Below, in pieces: positions 36,601-47,871 of a DNA stretch of 64,000 bases. Below the pieces are notes generated by a model that saw only the letters and a program-made list of their open reading frames with translations, was not told the DNA's origin and ran no database searches. Source of the DNA: Hofstenia miamia (lineage: Eukaryota; Xenacoelomorpha; Acoela; Hofsteniidae); assembly GCA_900660155.1 (NCBI GenBank), contig CABFPE010000126.1:788765-852764 (forward strand), read 5' to 3'. The position numbers were made by a program, and so were the translations under genes. Positions within the stretch are counted from its first letter, which is position 1. The number at the start of each line of letters is the position of its first letter.

Positions 36601-38097
36601 TCCACATGTTATAGGTGTTAGATTATGAAAGCCCTCATTAAGTACACGACAATATGGAGACTATATACAGTATTTACGAATTACAAATAGTGAGCTTTTT
36701 TATTACTGAATTATAACGCTAAATTTTACAATCCAAAAAAAACATTTACAATTTTATGCAGAACCCCGCGACTCCCCACAGACAGGGAATAAAACCAAAT
36801 TAGAAAATGTTCACCTGCTTTGGCTACTTGCTGTTAGTAAAATATTTTAATACCAGAAGACATTTTGACTATTGCGGAGCATTTTGACTTTTTTTTACTA
36901 ATTTCCGTTCTATATATAAATTGACATAACAGGTTTCTCAAAAAGCACAATCGTAATAAAGAGACAACCTTTTATCATCTTACAATGAAATAAAAATACA
37001 TTTGAAATGCAATTGTATATAACTTACAATGATATTGTTTTTATCTCAAAATATGCAAACCGCATTGTAAGAAATCATTGCTAGTTTCAGGTATTGCAAC
37101 ATTAGTTTGCAAACTAGTACAAGCATCAATAAACAGCTATGATAACTAAGCTCTTAAATAATGTCATTCATATTAAACTTTGCATGATGAATTCAAATAC
37201 CTAACTTTAAATTTACTCTCAAAATTTAAAAATTTATGACATTTTTTTTCATACAAAATAAGCAATGGGCGTATGGATATATATGTACTACAGTAAATTT
37301 ATTAAGAGGCAGTAATAGTCCTATAATATAATTTCCACAAAATTGGTTTATGTAGTTTTCTAAAATTGAACTATTGAAAATGAAAATCTATAAACGTCAA
37401 TGTACAAAATTCTAATGACTTGATTATTTCTAGTAGACCTTCAGAAATACAATAGGAACACGGTACGCTGAGAAATCAATAGGTATTAAAGATTATCAAC
37501 AAAAGGAAGTTCACTCATCAATTTATTCAATGAAGAGTTTTCAAAAATTACGTACAGTAAATGTCGGGAATCTAAGTCTTACACGGTTAAGTAATGCATT
37601 GTTTTTCCGAAAGCTTGCACAATGATTAAAATTGAAATGAAAGGGTGCCGGTACACAGTGAACTCTAACTGTAACACAGTTTACCTTTCACGACGCTAAT
37701 CTTTTTAAATGGTCAATATGTGAACGAATTAAATGCATGTGAAACGGCTTTCCGCATCTATTGAAAAGCAGCATAAAATAACTTAATTCTAATATAAAAA
37801 CTTGAAAATATATTGACATACTTTTAGGCGGCAATACAACTATCCTTAGTAATGGGATGTTTCATGATGTGTTGGATGCCGATATTTACACAATTTATCG
37901 TCTACTGGATATGCGACTGTACACTTCCACCAGAAGTTCTCAAATACGCAATCCTTTTGGGATACGTTAACAGTATGCTGAATCCGGTTATATACTCAGC
38001 CGTGAATGTGAGATTTCGAAATGCCTTTAAAGAATCGCTAAGAAAATTGTGGGCCAACTTAAGTTGTAAACGGTGTAGAAGTTCGTCAAAGGCCTGA
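24412..38097 (+). CDS. class A aminergic GPCR, histamine H1-receptor-like (5' exons missing)
   Basis: Four exons are supported: 24412-24677, 25910-26199, 34308-34556 and 37828-38097. Together they give TM3 to the C-terminus. Seen directly: the TM3 amine-anchoring Asp in WVIVDY, the DRY box in LCLDRYWSV, the TM5 FYLP motif, the TM6 CWMP motif, the TM7 NPVIY motif, and an ECL2 Cys exactly 19 residues before FYLP as in H1 receptors. PLRYLHTRTKRRA and RKAAIQLSLVM resemble H1 more than muscarinic receptors. The H1 residue Asn at 5.46 is replaced by Val, so the ligand is uncertain. The third intracellular loop is long and basic. TM1-TM2 and the start codon are not visible. It would signal at the plasma membrane through a G protein. 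Confidence 0.82.
25910..26199 (+). CDS. GPCR exon: end of ECL2, TM5, start of ICL3
   Basis: Acceptor ATTTTAG|GTG, phase 0. It encodes the ECL2 Cys, TM5 with FYLPF, and a basic Ser/Gln-rich loop. The best donor is AGAAG|GTAGAC at 26199, which leaves two bases of a codon. That does not fit the phase-0 start of the next recognised exon, so another exon may lie in the 8-kb intron. Confidence 0.82.
26200..34307 (+). other. large GPCR intron
   Basis: About 8.1 kb. It contains the hAT-like element at 27615-28027, a lone hAT-like end (CAGGCCCGTAGCTAAG near 28047) and otherwise AT-rich DNA. A missing phase-correcting ICL3 exon is expected somewhere here but was not identified. Confidence 0.55.
27615..28027. 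mobile_element. non-autonomous hAT-type element
   Basis: Termini CAGCGGCGGATACAG and CTGTATCCACCCCTG are inverted repeats (13 of 15 match). A perfect 8-bp target duplication TCAATATG flanks it (27607-27614 and 28028-28035), diagnostic of the hAT superfamily. The 413-bp body has no ORF. Confidence 0.93.
34308..34556 (+). CDS. GPCR exon: distal ICL3
   Basis: Acceptor TTTTTAG|GAA and donor CGCAAG|GTATAT, both phase 0. It encodes a hydrophilic loop ending in a Lys/Arg-rich stretch (KAKRRKFTISKKKSRDE). The end, SNRK, joins directly to AAIQLSL of the next exon and reproduces the RKAA-x-QL start of TM6 known from H1 receptors, which strongly supports the junction. Confidence 0.8.
34557..37827 (+). 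other. GPCR intron
   Basis: About 3.3 kb, AT-rich. One GC-richer islet at 35541-35780 is open on the + strand for 79 codons without recognised motifs. No transposon ends were seen. Confidence 0.6.
37828..38097 (+). CDS. GPCR last exon: TM6, ECL3, TM7, C-tail
   Basis: Acceptor CTTTTAG|GCG, phase 0. TM6 has CWMP. ECL3 has a CDC pair able to form the small disulfide found in amine receptors. TM7 reads LGYVNSMLNPVIY, followed by an amphipathic helix 8 (FRNAFKESLRKLW) and cysteines (LSCKRC) that could be palmitoylated. The stop is TGA at 38095-38097. Confidence 0.9.
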   Translation, partial: AAIQLSLVMGCFMMCWMPIFTQFIVYWICDCTLPPEVLKYAILLGYVNSMLNPVIYSAVNVRFRNAFKESLRKLWANLSCKRCRSSSKA

Positions 38098-39971
38098 GTA
38101 AAATTATAAATGTGAAATATACCTACATAGAAGTTGTTCGTTTAGCACATGTCCCGAAATCACAAGAAAGATCTGTGCTGCAAAGACAACCGCCAACACA
38201 ACATATAAAACGTCCTCATATCAAAGTCTTTGTTGCAAACACAAAGTGTTAAGTTTTTGTAAATTCATATGTGTTAAAAAGAAGAAATATTATTTCGGTG
38301 ATGAATTTTAAAAGCGTCAAAATATAATCAAACCACACATTAACGTAGTGTGGTGCTTTTAGATTAATAACATAACTATATAATTAAATTTAGTGTAATC
38401 AATTGCTGGATAGTAAATTTTTAATATTTATAATTCATTATATCGAATACATTAAACTCATCTATGAGTATAAATTTGTATCTACAAAAAATCCAAACAT
38501 TTTTTAAACAAAATATAAGGTACAAAATCTTTACAACTGTAATCTACATTGAAAATTAAGGCTAGAAGCGGGGCCGCAGGCTTGGAATTTATATGCATAC
38601 ATACACCCACAGCAAATAGAAGTATTTCTCATTTTCGAAATTTGATGAACATGTTTCTGGATTCGTTAGTGTTGAAAATTGGAAGTTACAATTTCTTTTG
38701 GCTTGTTGCAGATTGTTTGTGTGTTAAAAAAATTTTACATGTGGAGTAAAGCAAGTTGACAAATTTCACCACGTGTTAGTAAAAATAACATTTTGTATAC
38801 TGTTGTTGAAAGTGTTTTCTATTGAAAAATCGACTAAAGCCCACTGTTGATATTTGCGATAAACAAGGGGTAAATAAATTAAAAGTAGAATGAGAAGGAT
38901 ATTCACTTTGTGGATGCATTGGGATTCAACCTGGATCATCAAACAAAAAAAATTGTATTGATAAAACAGCAATTAATGAAGTGCGCGTAGGATGAAACGA
39001 AATGCAAATTGTAACCAGAAATCTAAGTCAATGCGAAATTGCAATAGCACAAATAATGTATCATATAAAATATGTTGAAATCTGAACAGCAAAAAACATG
39101 AATGATATATAGAATTATCAACGTTTTCAGGAATGTAGATAATGTTCTTGAACATGCAGTTGAATGATTAAAAAATCGATTTATAGAAAACAAACATAAA
39201 AAGAGCTAGCTAAACTTGCTTATTTAAAAAAAAATCGACATCTCCAAGTTTCCAGCATTATGAATTGCGAAGTTTGTTTAACTTACAACGTTGAAAACAA
39301 TGAATAGAGTAAATTCAGAAAAAGTAGTGTTTAACAAATTTTTTATAATTTGTTTTAAACTTGTGCTACTTCAAATTGTGTTTTATGTTAAACCTCCTCA
39401 GATAACCTTCAAAATAAAAAATAACGTTTAGGGAAAATATCATGACAGACGTTGATTATTTACATGCTACATATTCCATTTTTATATAGAGTGGTGCATG
39501 CGAAAGCTAAGTAGAAAAAACATCACAGACAATTATTTTTACAAAATTTATTCATTATCAGAGTATCAATATATTGAATATAATTGACTATATCTTCAGT
39601 GAAAATTTTTGAAACAAGAAACAAACAATGAGGGTAGAGATTGTAATCCCGCACATCTATATTGTGTATCTTTCCGTGTTATTTGTCTTACGCATTCTTC
39701 GCGGTTTGTCATGCAATCCTCCAAATATACAGAGATGTACTTGAGCTTCTCGAACATTAGGAGGACTCAAGAAGTTGGCGCTTTGGTTTGTAGTTGATCT
39801 GGATTCTTTGAGCGTAAAGTATACAACGAATTATTGAACAAATTTACTAATTGTATTAACCACTCTTTCGGTTTTGAAATTTCTTACCTAATAGGACGTT
39901 TTTCAGTCTTTTGTATTCTTAGATTGATATGTAGCATGAATTAAAAATTGAGGTTGCCTAGAAATTCCAAG
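38098..39971. other. 3' flank of the GPCR, non-coding
   Basis: It should contain the 3' UTR, but no canonical AATAAA close to the stop is evident. Nothing else recognised. Confidence 0.5.
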
Positions 39972-40041
39972 TTCGCATATATCGACATTTGCCTATAGCG
40001 ACATTGTTTGGGAGACTTGTAGAAATGTCGATATATGCGAA
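39972..40041. repeat. 19-bp perfect hairpin with 32-nt loop
   Basis: TTCGCATATATCGACATTT (39972-39990) is exactly reverse-complemented at 40023-40041. The loop contains TATAGCGACATTG, an imperfect echo of the stem. It could be a tiny MITE remnant or a structured RNA. Confidence 0.85.
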
Positions 40042-40226
40042 TTCTCTTGTATTACAATTCTTCATAAGTTTTAATTAATGCAGGCTACAATAAAATTGCT
40101 AAAGCTATCGATAATGTTTTAGCTTGTATGTAGTTGGATCATGGAAACACATGACGCATTCAAGTTAAAAATTTCAAAATGTATATATTTTTAAACAGAT
40201 ATATTACATATTAATTATATATATAT

Positions 40227-40392
40227 NNNNNNNNNNNNNNNNNNNNNNNNNNNNNNNNNNNNNNNNNNNNNNNNNNNNNNNNNNNNNNNNNNNNNNNNNN
40301 NNNNNNNNNNNNNNNNNNNNNNNNNNNNNNNNNNNNNNNNNNNNNNNNNNNNNNNNNNNNNNNNNNNNNNNNNNNNNNNNNNNNNNNNNNNN
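40227..40392. other. assembly gap of 166 N in an (AT)n tract
   Basis: Both gap edges are (AT)n, so the gap most likely reflects an unresolved dinucleotide repeat. Confidence 0.98.
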
Positions 40393-40705
40393 ATATATAT
40401 ATATATACTATAACTAAAGAAACGATATTTTTAATTCATTAAGACTATGTTTATGCATTCAAATTTTTTATATTGAGTCATAAAATATAATCAACAGGAA
40501 GAATATTTAATAATGAAGCACACATCCACATGAGAAGATAAACAAACGAACGTGTCGCAACATAAGTTCAAACAAGCACATTGGCCAATTAAAATCAACC
40601 AATGAAAGTTGTGCACAACTAAAGAAACACATTCAAAAAATTAACATTCACTTTGCATTTTCAACATTGAATCAGATTTTTTTGATCTGCGCTCACAACC
40701 AAACA

Positions 40706-41744
40706 ATGCCACTTGCTAAGCTTCTGACGGAATTTAAGAAGGTCCAGATTACTGCATATCATTCATCTGGTAAAGGCATATCAGAAATCTCACGAATTAT
40801 CAGTCGCTCAAAGTCAGCAGTTTCAAAATTTATTAATGGAGCAAACAAGGGGAAAAGTGGAAAACCTGTTAGAAGGCCTAGAAAGATAAACCAAAGAACG
40901 CCCAGGCGAATTCGGCGCGTACTAAAAGGCCATAAGATGATTAGCTGCAATGCAATAGATCGAAAAATTTCCCTACATTCTAGCAAATGGACTGTGGCAC
41001 ATGAGCTCAAGCGACGCAACCTTTGTTGGAGAAAGATGCTTGCCAGACCACAGTGGAAAGAACACCATTTAGAGGCTAGAAGACAGTTTGTTAGGAAGTA
41101 CAGGACGTGGGATAAAGAGTGGAGAAGAGTCATTTTAAAGATGAGAAAAAATTCAACCTCGATGGGCCAGACTGCTTGAAATATTACTGGCATGGACTGG
41201 GATCCAATTTTGAGTTTTATTCTAAACGTCAAGGTGGTGGAGGTTCAGTAATGGTATGGGGCGGCTTTGGATTTGGCGGACAGTTGCAAATACAATTTCC
41301 TCAATGTCGTTTAACTGCTTGCTCCTATCAGAAAATGCTAGATGACCTTGATTTGGATCTCAATGGAGAACTTATTTGTGGTCGAACTTTCTTATTTCAG
41401 CAGGACAATGCACTGATACATAAGGTTTTTTTTAAATTTCATGTTATAATTTTTTATTCAATTTAATTCTATCATAGGCACACACAACATTACAGTGGTT
41501 TCAAGAACATGGAATTACACTGCTTGACTAGCCATCTTTGTCTCCAGGCCTGAACCCAATTGAAAACATCTGGGATCTGATGGTTCATGATGTTTATTGT
41601 GATGCACAACAGTATAACAATACAGCTGAACTGCACCAAACATGGGACAACATCAGAGATTATTCTATTGTTGATATCATTGATTCCATGAAGAAAAGGT
41701 CTTACAACATCATAGCAAACAATGGTAGGAATAGCAGCTATTAG
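40706..41744 (+). pseudogene. Tc1/Tc3-type (DD34E) transposase, broken, with intron
   Basis: About 328 residues from ATG 40706, after removing a 53-bp intron (41425-41477). The N-terminal part has a helix-turn-helix of the paired type (ISEISRIISRSKSAVSKFI) and a basic GRPR-like linker (GKPVRRPRK). Catalytic residues visible are Asp in FNLDGPD, Asp in QQDNA and Glu in NPIENIW, with exactly 34 residues between the last two after splicing. Damage: a one-base deletion near 41137-41140 shifts the frame before the first Asp, and a TAG at 41528-41530 replaces the expected Trp before PS-SPGLNP. The gene would cut and paste its element at TA sites. Short TTAAAGAAACG-like repeats near 40410 and 41965 may be remnants of the element ends. 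Confidence 0.88.
41425..41477 (+). other. 53-bp intron inside transposase pseudogene
   Basis: GT at 41425 and AG at 41476-41477, preceded by an AT-rich body. It contains in-frame stops if read through. Splicing joins QQDNALIHK to AHTTLQWF in frame, matching the continuous order of other Tc transposases. Confidence 0.8.
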
Positions 41745-41993
41745 TTTTTCCATTTCAATAATGTTTTATTAGTTTTGCAACAAATTGTGTTTGTACTTAT
41801 TTAACTTAATTTCATTCTTCCGTTAGATTACTCAGACTAAAAAAATTAATTGTAGTTTTAGCTGTAAAAATCAATACATGAATTACTATAGAAAAATAGT
41901 AAAAGGTAGGGTTTTCAATAAATAAAATTTTCGTATTTAGAATCATGTCTAAAATATATAAACAAAGCGTTTCTTTAATTTTGCACTGCAATG

Positions 41994-42418
41994 GCTCAAA
42001 GTCAGCAGTTTCAAAATTTATTAATGGAGCAAACAAGGGGAAAAGTGGAAAACCTGTTAGAAGGCCTAGAAAGATAAACCAAAGAACGCCCAGGCGAATT
42101 CGGCGCGTACTAAAAGGCCATAAGATGATTAGCTGCAATGCAATAGATCGAAAAATTTCCCTACATTCTAGCAAATGGACTGTGGCACATGAGCTCAAGC
42201 GACGCAACCTTTGTTGGAGAAAGATGCTTGCCAGACCACAGTGGAAAGAACACCATTTAGAGGCTAGAAGACAGTTTGTTAGGAAGTACAGGACGTGGGA
42301 TAAAGAGTGGAGAAGAGTCATTTTAAAGATGAGAAAAAATTCAACCTCGATGGGCCAGACTGCTTGAAATATTACTGGCATGGACTGGGATCCAATTTTG
42401 AGTTTTATTCTAAACGTC
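41994..42418 (+). repeat. exact 425-bp duplicate of part of the Tc transposase
   Basis: It repeats 40806-41230 (offset 1188), including the same frameshift. It begins and ends in mid-gene and joins directly to the 1374-bp repeated block at 42417. No transposon ends are present. A mis-joined assembly path is the likely cause, although a recent partial duplication is possible. Confidence 0.88.
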
Positions 42419-43790
42419 TCGACGTAGATATAAAGCTATTACTGAATAAACCTCTGTGAATGTTCCGAATCAAATCTGAATCCGAACTTATGTGGGATTC
42501 TAATTTGGATTCGCAAATTAGAATTTTGATACAGTGCAGTGCCTATCCAAAAATTTTTAATGGAGCACTGAAATAACTAACTCTTTGCGTGAAACGTGTA
42601 TTTCACATTTGTCTATTGAACTCTGCTATTGCAGAAAAAATTCTAGGATTTTTATATTTCGCATTCGCTTTTTTGTGAACTAGTAATACAGATGCTTTTT
42701 CAGTCGAAATTATTATGTAATTTTAGATTTGGATTCACGAATCAAATACCAGCATATTGGGAGTTGAATTTGAAATAGAAAAAATGGATTTGCATTTAAA
42801 CTACTTAATGCACACATAGAATATTTTAAGTTCAATGTTTACTTAATAATGAATTAGACTGTTAAGTAAGCCAGTTTGTGTGCAATTATTTTTTTTACTT
42901 AATTGTTAATTAGATGTGACCCGATGACCTGAGAGTGTCAAAGGAAAAATGGACACGTCAGCATATCTACTACAACCCCCCCCCCTTCTTTACTGAGGAG
43001 CATATCATCCTTTATTTTTTCAATTTATATAATCAAACAAATTCAAGATAACGACACATGCGGCGAACCAACTGCTGCCAACGGTGCAGCATGCATTAGC
43101 CCTACATCAACAATTGTTCAATAATACTTATGCAACGAGTGTATCGGGTTAAAAAATAAATCAATTTCTATGACCTTGAAAAAAATTACCCACCAGAAAT
43201 TTTTGCTGAATCAGCTCTTACCGACAACGCGTTTCCAACACTGCTCCATTAAAGTAATTATCTTTAAATAAGTGAAAGTAAAATGTTACAACTAAAACTG
43301 TGAATTAAAATACTTTCTTTACACGAAAACTATCAATAAAAAAACTGCACTAAATCCGAGAAAAACAACAAAATGCAAAAAATGAGCGTAGCAAAGAATT
43401 AGCACGTTGATTCATCACTTTCCTGAGTAGAAACGTACTTCGATCTTTTTGAGATACCCAGCTCAATGAAGTACCTGGCAATGTGGTATTTGCTAAAAGT
43501 CGGATGCAATTTCCTTTTTTTCATGCATTACTTATTTAATTAATTTGCGCTATTTTAACACCAAAATAAGTATATTTTAGAGTTAAATGAAGTTAGTCAT
43601 ACAAATTGTACTGTATTTATTGATCCTAAAACAATTTGTATGGTCATATTCTGTATCCCGTCAACCGCATTAACAGAAAAAATGTAGCGAATTTTGTGCC
43701 TTTTGGGTAAAATTTAACAAAAATTAAAATTTGCAATAATGATGCTCACATACCATTTACACGTTTGCGCGAGAGCTTAATTGCTGGAAT
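42417..43790. repeat. 1374-bp direct duplication, copy 1
   Basis: Same sequence as 45066-46439 (offset 2649), ending at the single N at 43791. It includes a poly-C run near 42978 and no gene. Copy 2 continues without a break on its right side. Confidence 0.9.
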
Positions 43791-43962
43791 NGGAACTATT
43801 TCGTTTTTAAATGTTTTGATTTTTTATCATTTTAACTATGATGTATTCATGTAATACGAACGATCGTGTGGAATGCAAATTTATTAATGTTGCAATGAAA
43901 AAATCTCTTTAATGGATTATCACAAATCCTGAATATATAATATTTCAATAATTATATATATA

Positions 43963-44555
43963 CAGTATGTCCCATAAGTTACGACGACTTTTTATTAATG
44001 ATAATTCTATGTCTATGTCGATTAGTAATAAATAATATCTATCAGTTAAAAAGTATTTTTACATGGAGCTAGAGATTGTCTACAATTTGATACATAAACC
44101 TAATCCATAAGGTAAAAACTAGCAGTGCGATAGTTGATATAGTCGAAAAACCCTATAAATAAAGTTATAATAAATTAATAACGGAAGGGAATAGTAAGTA
44201 TAAATATAATAGAAACATTGGGATATAGAACTAAAGGAGCTCTAAAGAATGGTAAAAAGAGTTAAGGAATTGAATAAGAATTGGCAGAGTAATGGCTATC
44301 TAAAGATACATAGTAGAAATATAGAAGTAATTGAAACTGTTATAAAACAGATATTCCATTTCTTGGAAATATTCTTAAACAAAACCCCAAGATTAACTAG
44401 GAGGCCTTCAAGTTGATCCTTATGATTAATTTTTTACTTGTTCCTTAGAATAATTGTTAGAAATTACGTAATCGTTACAATAAAGTTTTGAAATATATAT
44501 TTTCTTTACCTTGTTTACTTTTTATAGAAGTCGTTGTAACTTATGGGACAGACTT
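43963..44555. mobile_element. mariner/Tc-like non-autonomous element
   Basis: Inverted termini CAGTATGTCCCATAAGTTAC and GTAACTTATGGGACAGACTT extend inward through ACGACTT, about 29 bp with few mismatches. Flanking TA dinucleotides (43961-43962 and 44556-44557) fit TA target duplication. TGTCCCATAAGTTAC ends are typical of IS630-Tc1-mariner elements. No transposase reading frame was seen in the 593 bp. Confidence 0.9.
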
Positions 44556-45065
44556 TATATATAACCCATTACCATATTCTGCTGAAACACGGATATTCCA
44601 TTTGGATGTTTTCGGGGTTGTCTGCAAGGCATATAGAATGCTGAAAAAAATTGCAAATGTATAAAAGTTACTAAATTGAAATACAAAACAATCGTTTTTT
44701 ATTGATGGTCCCCGATGACTCGGTAAATTTGTAAAATAAGTGACTTGATGACCTGATTTGGCCAGTTTTTTAGAAAACGTTCTTTGCAAGATTTTCAAAC
44801 AGCATAGCTGTATGTACATTGAAAAGAAGGCGGCATCATGATTGTTTTCACTGGCATTCAGGTGCTTCGCCTGTTTATAAAAAGGCAAATTAATTTTTAA
44901 AGTAGGCTATAACATCTCATCATAATTTAAGATTAAAAGTAAAAAAAACTAGCGTCATATTTTTTATGAAGCCAATATGCGAACGAAGTCCAAATTCTCA
45001 ATTTTAAATATCAGTTAGTGAAAGATTCTATTTGCTGCACACATATATTAATTTATTAGCGAAAA

Positions 45066-46439
45066 TCTCGACGTAGATATAAAGCTATTACTGAATAAAC
45101 CTCTGTGAATGTTCCGAATCAAATCTGAATCCGAACTTATGTGGGATTCTAATTTGGATTCGCAAATTAGAATTTTGATACAGTGCAGTGCCTATCCAAA
45201 AATTTTTAATGGAGCACTGAAATAACTAACTCTTTGCGTGAAACGTGTATTTCACATTTGTCTATTGAACTCTGCTATTGCAGAAAAAATTCTAGGATTT
45301 TTATATTTCGCATTCGCTTTTTTGTGAACTAGTAATACAGATGCTTTTTCAGTCGAAATTATTATGTAATTTTAGATTTGGATTCACGAATCAAATACCA
45401 GCATATTGGGAGTTGAATTTGAAATAGAAAAAATGGATTTGCATTTAAACTACTTAATGCACACATAGAATATTTTAAGTTCAATGTTTACTTAATAATG
45501 AATTAGACTGTTAAGTAAGCCAGTTTGTGTGCAATTATTTTTTTTACTTAATTGTTAATTAGATGTGACCCGATGACCTGAGAGTGTCAAAGGAAAAATG
45601 GACACGTCAGCATATCTACTACAACCCCCCCCCCTTCTTTACTGAGGAGCATATCATCCTTTATTTTTTCAATTTATATAATCAAACAAATTCAAGATAA
45701 CGACACATGCGGCGAACCAACTGCTGCCAACGGTGCAGCATGCATTAGCCCTACATCAACAATTGTTCAATAATACTTATGCAACGAGTGTATCGGGTTA
45801 AAAAATAAATCAATTTCTATGACCTTGAAAAAAATTACCCACCAGAAATTTTTGCTGAATCAGCTCTTACCGACAACGCGTTTCCAACACTGCTCCATTA
45901 AAGTAATTATCTTTAAATAAGTGAAAGTAAAATGTTACAACTAAAACTGTGAATTAAAATACTTTCTTTACACGAAAACTATCAATAAAAAAACTGCACT
46001 AAATCCGAGAAAAACAACAAAATGCAAAAAATGAGCGTAGCAAAGAATTAGCACGTTGATTCATCACTTTCCTGAGTAGAAACGTACTTCGATCTTTTTG
46101 AGATACCCAGCTCAATGAAGTACCTGGCAATGTGGTATTTGCTAAAAGTCGGATGCAATTTCCTTTTTTTCATGCATTACTTATTTAATTAATTTGCGCT
46201 ATTTTAACACCAAAATAAGTATATTTTAGAGTTAAATGAAGTTAGTCATACAAATTGTACTGTATTTATTGATCCTAAAACAATTTGTATGGTCATATTC
46301 TGTATCCCGTCAACCGCATTAACAGAAAAAATGTAGCGAATTTTGTGCCTTTTGGGTAAAATTTAACAAAAATTAAAATTTGCAATAATGATGCTCACAT
46401 ACCATTTACACGTTTGCGCGAGAGCTTAATTGCTGGAAT
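45066..46439. repeat. 1374-bp direct duplication, copy 2
   Basis: Second copy of 42417-43790. The unique 1274-bp segment between the copies contains the mariner-like element. Confidence 0.9.
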
Positions 46440-47273
46440 GCAATTTATAACTAAAGTGCAGTATGAGTAGTATTTTCATACAGAAGAAAAGTACATTATG
46501 GCATACAAGGCTGATAAATTAATAAAATCTCAATTTGTTTGACAAGGGTGAAATTTTAAAATACTCAAACTTTTGAGAACGTATGACATGATAGCACACA
46601 AATAAATTCGGTGCACAGAGGCAGGCGACGTGTTTATACTTCGTCAGTTCCACTTTACATATGCTAAGTTTAGACCAGTGAACTCTATTTTGTTTACAAC
46701 GATTGGATAGATGTTCTTCTTACTATTAATGGCTGCACGTGTGTATTCTGACCCGATTTAGTGATTGGTGATTTTTTAAACGGGGGATATTCTACCCACA
46801 TGGTGCAAACAACTATGGCGTCTGATAAGAAACTACTAATGATGTATCATTAGAAATAAATGCACTAATAACATCTATTCTCACTGATTGTTTTAATAAT
46901 AAATGTGGTTGTATCAAATATACATTATGTTCGATAATTTTGATAAATATTTTGATAACTTGACATATAAGTCTAAGAATAAATAAATCACATCTTTGAA
47001 AAAAATAAATTTTTTTACATAAATAGTCTATTGTTTAGTATATCTTCCATAAAAAATAAAAAATTTTGAATTTTCCAAAATTCTAGTGCTCCCCCAATCC
47101 ATGTGCATAACTTGCCCCAAATATAAGTAAAATCAATACTAAAATATAATTATTCAGTTGATGCATTATAAGGAAGATTTTTTCTAATAAAATAACCATT
47201 TCGACTGCGATTGGAATATATTCTAAATTTAAACTTATTGCGTGTTGAAGTTTTGAAATGTATGCTTTGGTTC
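46440..47273. other. non-coding, nothing recognised
   Basis: AT-rich DNA with no ORF or repeat of note. Confidence 0.55.
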
Positions 47274-47404
47274 CAGGGCCGTGGCTAGGGGAAGGCCAAG
47301 GGGCCATGGTCCTCCCTGTTGGGCCAATGTGCCCCCCTTCCTTTGGCATTCTTGATACAAAACTCCATAGTAATAATTCTAATATACTGTAACTAAGTTA
47401 GAGT
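47274..47404 (+). repeat. hAT-like repeat arm, left (inverted partner at 49174-49290)
   Basis: Starts CAGGGCCGTGGCTAGGGG, a hAT-like terminus, and is the reverse complement of 49174-49290 with small differences. The arm is truncated inward, so it may be a solo partial copy rather than one end of a 2-kb element. Confidence 0.75.
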
Positions 47405-47871
47405 TTCATCTGTGGAACTGGTCATGAGAACTGCATAGAAATTGCCGAGCTAAAATTGAGTAGTTCATATATTATCCTTAGTTGTTTATAAGACACAATA
47501 TAGTTGCTTTGATAGAGCAGAAATGCGCTTAGGTTAAAAAGGCTAATCAAATTTAAAGAGCTATGTTGAAAACATATGAAAACGTGCCGCGCCAAATCAA
47601 TATTTTAGAAAATGATTGCAGTGCGTACTTTAAGCCTACAATACCGTGCTTGCAAAAAACCAGATCCCCTAGGTTAAATCAGTACAACGGAATTTCAATC
47701 CTAGATTCAAAACCCGCAAAAATCTTACGTAGCAAACAAAGACCTCGCCAAACATGGATTTAGAATATTTAGAATGAGGTAGAAAATGGGAAATTCAATC
47801 TAGAAATAACTTTTTTAAGTTGCTGCAGCAACTAAATGTAAACAATTAATCAATTATGGCGGTGTCACACG

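Noticed and set aside
40759-41232. - strand ORF opposite the Tc transposase, also at 41812-42381
   Set aside because: Antisense of the transposase; the two are identical only because the underlying DNA is duplicated.
47563-47763. 66-codon ORF beside the hAT-like element
   Set aside because: No motif, no splice context and no composition difference from its flanks.
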